Origin: Candidatus Methanomethylophilaceae archaeon
Lineage (GTDB): Archaea > Thermoplasmatota > Thermoplasmata > Methanomassiliicoccales > Methanomethylophilaceae
Direction of reading: 5' to 3'
DNA length: 8,293 nt
Assembly (NCBI GenBank): GCA_017475875.1
Contig: JAFVET010000028.1
Span: forward strand, 1 to 8,293
Below, piece after piece: positions 5,123 to 8,293 of the stretch; positions within the stretch are counted from its first letter, which is position 1, and every line of letters begins with the position of its first letter. A model generated the notes under the pieces. The model was given only the letters and a program-made list of their open reading frames with translations. It had not been told where the DNA came from and ran no database searches. Position numbers and translations under genes: made by a program.

Positions 5123-5949
5123 TAGCGGAGGCGTTCTGCCCCGGACACGTCACGTGCATCTTCGCCCCAATTGGCCAGGGCTCGGTCGGGGTGGGGATCA
5201 AGCTGTCGCTGGGCGCGACGGTCCGCCTGTACGAGTCGGAATCGACGGAGGTGGTCATCGACGGCGAGGTGTCACCCGCACCCGTCACACGCGCGGTCCT
5301 GTCCGAACTCGCCCCTGGGAAGAGCTATCGCGTGGAGGTCGCGGACGGCCTCCCCGTGGGCCAGGGTTTCGGGATGAGCGCCGCCGGCGCCTTGGCCGTC
5401 GCATACTGCGTGGCGCACGCCGAGGGTCTTTCCGAGAAGGAGGCGCAGCGCGCCGCATATCTGGCGGAGGTGATCGGGGGCGGAGGTCTCGGCGACGTTC
5501 CCGCGATCCTCTGCGACGGGAGGGCGCCGGTCCGTCTGACCCCCGGTCTCGACGGCGACGTCGAGGACGGCTGCCAGGTGCCCGACGAGGTCTCGCTGGT
5601 CGTCCTGGGGTCCGGGAAGAACACCGGTGCGACCCTCAGGGACCCCTCGGTCCGCGACCGCATAACATTGTTCGGACGCATGGCCCTTTCGCGTTTCCTC
5701 GAGGAACCCTCCCTGGAGTCCATGGTGTCCGAGGCCTCGGCGTTCTCGTCCGGGGCGGGACTCCGTTCGGCGGAGGTGGACCGTGCGATCAAGGCGCTGT
5801 CCATGAAGGGGATCCCTTCGGGGATGTGCATGCTCGGGAACAGCGTCTTCGCGTTCGCGCCCGCGGACGTCGTCTCCGACGTGCTCGGGACGGACGCCGT
5901 GTCCTGCAAACTCACCGACGCCCTGCCGACGGTCACTCGTAGAGCGTGA
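5119..5949 (+). CDS. Archaeal pantoate kinase (GHMP family)
   Basis: PoK phosphorylates pantoate to 4-phosphopantoate, the archaeal replacement for making pantothenate first; a phosphopantothenate synthetase, not in this window, would then add beta-alanine. The product is 276 residues, usual for the family. It begins AEAFCPGHVTCIFAP, then GSVGVGIKLSLGA. The GHMP ATP loop is LPVGQGFGMSAAGALA (78-91), and GGGLGDVPA (121-129) is typical of the archaeal enzyme. No ATG or GTG fits the N-terminus. TTG at 5119-5121 overlaps the coaBC stop (TTGA) and is the best start, so translational coupling is likely. The adjacency with coaBC supports the CoA role. Its 3' end overlaps the convergent DUF357 gene by 17 bp. 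Confidence 0.9.
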   Translation: MIAEAFCPGHVTCIFAPIGQGSVGVGIKLSLGATVRLYESESTEVVIDGEVSPAPVTRAVLSELAPGKSYRVEVADGLPVGQGFGMSAAGALAVAYCVAHAEGLSEKEAQRAAYLAEVIGGGGLGDVPAILCDGRAPVRLTPGLDGDVEDGCQVPDEVSLVVLGSGKNTGATLRDPSVRDRITLFGRMALSRFLEEPSLESMVSEASAFSSGAGLRSAEVDRAIKALSMKGIPSGMCMLGNSVFAFAPADVVSDVLGTDAVSCKLTDALPTVTRRA

Positions 5950-6232
5950 AGAGCACGTCGTCGCCGCCGACGTCGAACAGCCCGATGCGCGCCCCGCAGT
6001 CGAGCCAGCCGTGGGCGTAGTTGACGGCTGCGAAGGCGGTTACGAGGTCCCCAGTCTCCCTGAAGTGCTTCGCGTCCTCGTAGTATGAGGTGGCCATCTC
6101 CATGAAGCTGTCCGCCAGACGGCGGTTGAACGATTTCTCGGGGGCGGCGATGACGATCTTGTCGAGGGCGCGACGGGTGATGTCCAGGTACCTGTCGATC
6201 CTCTCGTCCGTTATCGTGTCCTTTCTTTCCAT
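5933..6232 (-). CDS. DUF357 family protein
   Basis: The product is a 99-residue helical protein of the archaeal DUF357 family, whose function is not known. It starts MERKDTITDERIDRYL, continues with a helix containing ADSFMEMATSYYEDAKHF, and then has the family's best-kept part, GDLVTAFAAVNYAHGWLDCG, followed by a short GLFDV tail. The fold is probably a helical bundle, and the protein is cytosolic. The frame is open up to an ATG at 6331, but the conserved domain starts close to 6232. The upstream part overlaps the CDF promoter and reads as non-coding. ATG 6250 is an alternative start adding six residues. No clear Shine-Dalgarno sequence is present. A hairpin lies just upstream (6248-6266). 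Confidence 0.82.
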   Translation of the reverse strand: MERKDTITDERIDRYLDITRRALDKIVIAAPEKSFNRRLADSFMEMATSYYEDAKHFRETGDLVTAFAAVNYAHGWLDCGARIGLFDVGGDDVLFTLYE

Positions 6233-6247
6233 GGGTGATAATGCGGC

Positions 6248-6266
6248 CATCGGTAGAAAACCGATG
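6248..6266 (-). promoter_or_regulatory. Hairpin in the leader of the DUF357 gene
   Basis: CATCGGT (6248-6254) and ACCGATG (6260-6266) form a perfect 7-bp stem with a 5-nt loop. In the DUF357 mRNA it would sit 16 nt before the ATG at 6232 and would include the alternative ATG at 6250 in its arm. It could influence initiation. It might instead be a chance palindrome; no T tract follows on either strand to make it a terminator. Confidence 0.4.
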
Positions 6267-6318
6267 CGCCCGCGAACCCCGTTCCGAAAGTCATTTTCCC
6301 TGGTCCGACGCCCAACCC

Positions 6319-6324
6319 TTATAT
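6319..6324 (+). promoter_or_regulatory. TATA box of the CDF gene, possibly shared with DUF357
   Basis: TTATAT is centred about 25 nt before the ATG at 6347, giving a leaderless CDF mRNA. Read the other way it is ATATAA, and a leftward start near 6295 would give the DUF357 mRNA a leader of about 60 nt with the hairpin. No other AT-rich box is obvious for DUF357. The CDF role is well supported by spacing and the shared use is inference. Confidence 0.6.
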
Positions 6325-6346
6325 CGCCCAACCCTTAACCTCGGAC

Positions 6347-7528
6347 ATGGCCTCAGACCTCCCGCAGGCGGGAAACAGGGAACGCGTGATCGTCCGCACC
6401 AGCATCCTCGGCATCCTCGCCAACCTGCTCCTCGCGGCTCTCAAGGCGACCGTGGGCGTCCTGACCAACTCGATCGCGGTCACCCTGGACGCGGTGAACA
6501 ACATGACGGACGCGCTCTCGTCCGTGGTCACCATAGTCGGCACAAAACTCGCGGGTCGCAGGCCGGACAAGAACCACCCGCTCGGATACGGGAGGATCGA
6601 GTATCTCACGACGATGGTCATCGCGGCGATAATCCTCTACGCCGGTATCACGTCCCTGGTCGAGTCGGTCGGGAAGATACTCGAACCAGAGACCGCCGAC
6701 TACTCCGTCGTGTCCCTCGTCATAATCGCGGCGGCGGTGTTCGTGAAGATCGCCCTGGGTACGTACGTCAAGCGCATCGGCGAGAAGGTGTCGTCCGGTT
6801 CGCTGGTCGCATCCGGTAAGGACGCCCTGTTCGACGCCGTCCTGTCCGCCTCGGTGCTCGCCTCGGCAGTGGTGTTCGTAACCACCGGCATCGGGTTGGA
6901 GGCTTACGTGGGTCTGCTCATATCGCTGTTCATCATCAAATCGTCCATCGAGATGATGCGCGACTCCGTCGACGACATCCTCGGGAGGCGCGCCGACCCG
7001 GAGCTCGCGGAATCCATAAAGGCGACGATCTGCGAGGAGGAGAAGGTCAGCGGGGCCTACGACCTGATACTCCACAGCTACGGTCCCGGCATGACCGTGG
7101 GTTCGGTGCACATCGAGGTCCCGGGGGACATGCCCGCCACCGAGATAGACACGCTCGAGAGGAGGATCCTGAGGACCGTCCTGGACAGGCACGGGGTCGT
7201 GATGTCCGGGATCGGCATATACGCGGTGGACACGTCGGACGAGTCGGCGGCCATCCGCTCCGAGGTCACCCGCATCGTCATGTCGCACCCGGGCGTGGTC
7301 CAGATGCACGGGTTCAGGGTCGACACCGCGAACCGCGTGATCAACGTGGACGTGATTCTCGACTATTCCCTGGACGACCGCGACGGACTTTTCAAGGAGA
7401 TGGTGTCGGAGGTCCGGGCCAGGTATCCCGACTATAGGGTGGATATGGTGCTGGACATCGATTTCCGACGACGGCGGACCGTCCCTCCCCTCTTCATGTT
7501 TATCTATGAGAATCTGTTACGAACGGTC
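6347..7528 (+). CDS. Cation diffusion facilitator (CDF) metal transporter, frame open into prs
   Basis: This is a membrane antiporter that likely exports divalent metal ions (Zn, Mn, Fe or Co; specificity not readable). About six membrane helices lie between residues 15 and 205. The TM2 metal site appears as D48-A-V-N-N52-M-T-D55, followed by HPLGYGRIEY, and the TM5 site as KDALFDAVLS. The cytosolic part (about 206-373) holds two successive ferredoxin-like modules rather than one, as in longer CDF proteins. The family's end, VDMVLDIDF, is reached at 7465, but no stop follows. The frame continues RRRRTVPPLFMFIYENLLRTV directly into the prs ATG at 7529. The CDF boundary given here is therefore artificial. 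A fusion, a lost stop (a CGA codon sits where TGA would be expected) or an error are possible. The TATA spacing supports the ATG at 6347. Confidence 0.85.
7499..7507 (+). promoter_or_regulatory. TATA-like box of prs
   Basis: TTTATCTAT is centred about 27 nt upstream of the prs ATG at 7529, inside the open CDF-prs junction. It suggests that prs can be transcribed on its own as a leaderless mRNA even if the CDF frame runs into it. Confidence 0.5.
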
Positions 7529-8293
7529 ATGTTCATAGTAGGCGGATCGTCATCCAGGAACCTTGCGAGGGAACTCTCCATGATCCTGGGCTGTCAGTAC
7601 GTCCAGGCGGCCACCACCAGGTTCCCGGACGGCGAATGCTACACGAGGATAGACCTCGAGGGTATCGACGACGACGTCGTTATCGTCCAGAACACCTATC
7701 CCGACGGGAACCTCGTGGAGGCCTTCCTCCTCCAGGACGCCGTCCGCAGGCTCGGAGCGAAGAGCGTCACGATGGTGATCCCCTACTTCGGATACGCCCG
7801 TCAGGACCGCGTCTTCAAGAACGGCGAACCCGAGTCGGCCAAGGTCATGGCCAAACATCTGGACATGGTCTGCGACCGTGTCATCACCGTCGACATCCAC
7901 AAGGAGACGGTCCTCGACAACTTCACCTGTCCCCACACGGACCTCAAGGCGGCGCACGTCATAGCCGACTACTTCAAGGACCGTGGAATCGACATGGTCA
8001 TGTCCCCCGACATCGGTGCGGCGGGCCGCGCGGAGGCCGTCGGCAAGAGGATGGGCCTGCCCTACGACCACCTCACCAAGACCAGGCTTTCCGGTGTCGA
8101 CGTGAAGATCGCCCCGGCCACAATGGACGTCAAGGGGAAGAAGATCCTCATCGTCGACGACATGATCTCGACCGGAGGCACCATAGTCGCCGCCGCCGCA
8201 GCGCTCAGGGAGGCCGGAGCCGTCTCCGTTTCAGTCGCATGCACCCACGGCGTCTTCGTGAACAACGCCATCGAGAAGCTCACGAGCAGCGCC
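7529..8293 (+). CDS. prs: Ribose-phosphate pyrophosphokinase (PRPP synthetase), 3' end missing
   Basis: This enzyme makes PRPP from ribose 5-phosphate and ATP for nucleotide, His and Trp synthesis. 255 residues are visible, and perhaps 30 C-terminal residues lie beyond the window. It begins MFIVGGSSSRNLA as archaeal enzymes do, then FPDGE (32-36). IPYFGYARQDR (84-94) is the ATP-binding and flexible-loop region, with VDIHKE (121-126) where bacterial enzymes have DLH. SPDIGAAGRAE and the PRPP-binding loop ILIVDDMISTGGT (206-218) are intact. The start fits both the family and a TATA-like box. The same frame is open upstream through the whole CDF gene, so an in-frame fusion cannot be excluded from the sequence alone. 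Confidence 0.93.
   Translation, partial: MFIVGGSSSRNLARELSMILGCQYVQAATTRFPDGECYTRIDLEGIDDDVVIVQNTYPDGNLVEAFLLQDAVRRLGAKSVTMVIPYFGYARQDRVFKNGEPESAKVMAKHLDMVCDRVITVDIHKETVLDNFTCPHTDLKAAHVIADYFKDRGIDMVMSPDIGAAGRAEAVGKRMGLPYDHLTKTRLSGVDVKIAPATMDVKGKKILIVDDMISTGGTIVAAAAALREAGAVSVSVACTHGVFVNNAIEKLTSSA

Noticed and set aside
6235..6819. Open frame on the plus strand overlapping the CDF start
   Set aside because: It is in another frame than the CDF protein and its Arg/Gly/His-rich product matches no family; the CDF frame is clear.
1..8293. CRISPR array, insertion sequence, toxin-antitoxin or defence module
   Set aside because: No regularly spaced repeats, transposase or integrase motifs, or defence-type genes were seen; the genes are housekeeping types with even codon use.

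Overview
The window looks like ordinary chromosomal core DNA from a GC-rich euryarchaeon. The archaeal markers are a GINS subunit of the Gins51 type, a CoaBC next to an archaeal-type pantoate kinase, a DUF357 protein, a stand-alone Toprim protein, and TATA-box promoters placed about 25 nt upstream of start codons. The combination fits Thermoplasmatota, perhaps a methanogen of the Methanomassiliicoccales, but that placement rests on gene content and style rather than on a database match.

Layout. Positions 1-190 hold the end of an unrecognised upstream region with a long inverted repeat and coding-like but interrupted frames. A tRNA-Lys(CUU) gene with an encoded CCA lies on the minus strand (190-266), and its promoter is framed by a 9-bp inverted repeat. 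Next comes a plus-strand pair, a two-CBS-domain protein and a YycJ-like metallo-beta-lactamase-fold hydrolase (384-1641). It meets, tail to tail, a minus-strand gins51 gene (1622-2545) with an unusually long acidic linker. A divergent promoter region separates gins51 from a plus-strand DUF167 (YggU-like) gene whose frame runs without a stop into the following Toprim gene (2630-3326).

A second plus-strand unit is tmk - coaBC - pantoate kinase (3348-5949), which has its own promoter and overlapping stop/start codons. It supplies dTDP and two or three steps of archaeal coenzyme A synthesis. A minus-strand DUF357 gene (5933-6232) meets it tail to tail. Finally a cation diffusion facilitator gene (6347 onward) continues in one uninterrupted reading frame into a ribose-phosphate pyrophosphokinase (prs) that is cut by the window end. 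The prs start codon also has a TATA box of its own.

Expression style. First genes of units (CBS protein, gins51, DUF167, tmk, CDF, prs) have an AT-rich box centred about 24-28 nt before the start codon, which suggests leaderless mRNAs. Of the internal genes, MBL, Toprim and coaBC instead have purine-rich Shine-Dalgarno-like sequences 8-10 nt upstream. This pattern was used to choose several starts.

I did not find a CRISPR array, transposon, phage module or defence system, and nothing that makes a convincing new multi-gene system. The most unusual signals are the two missing stop codons (DUF167/Toprim and CDF/prs), the inverted repeat around the tRNA promoter, and the structured, interrupted coding region at the left edge.
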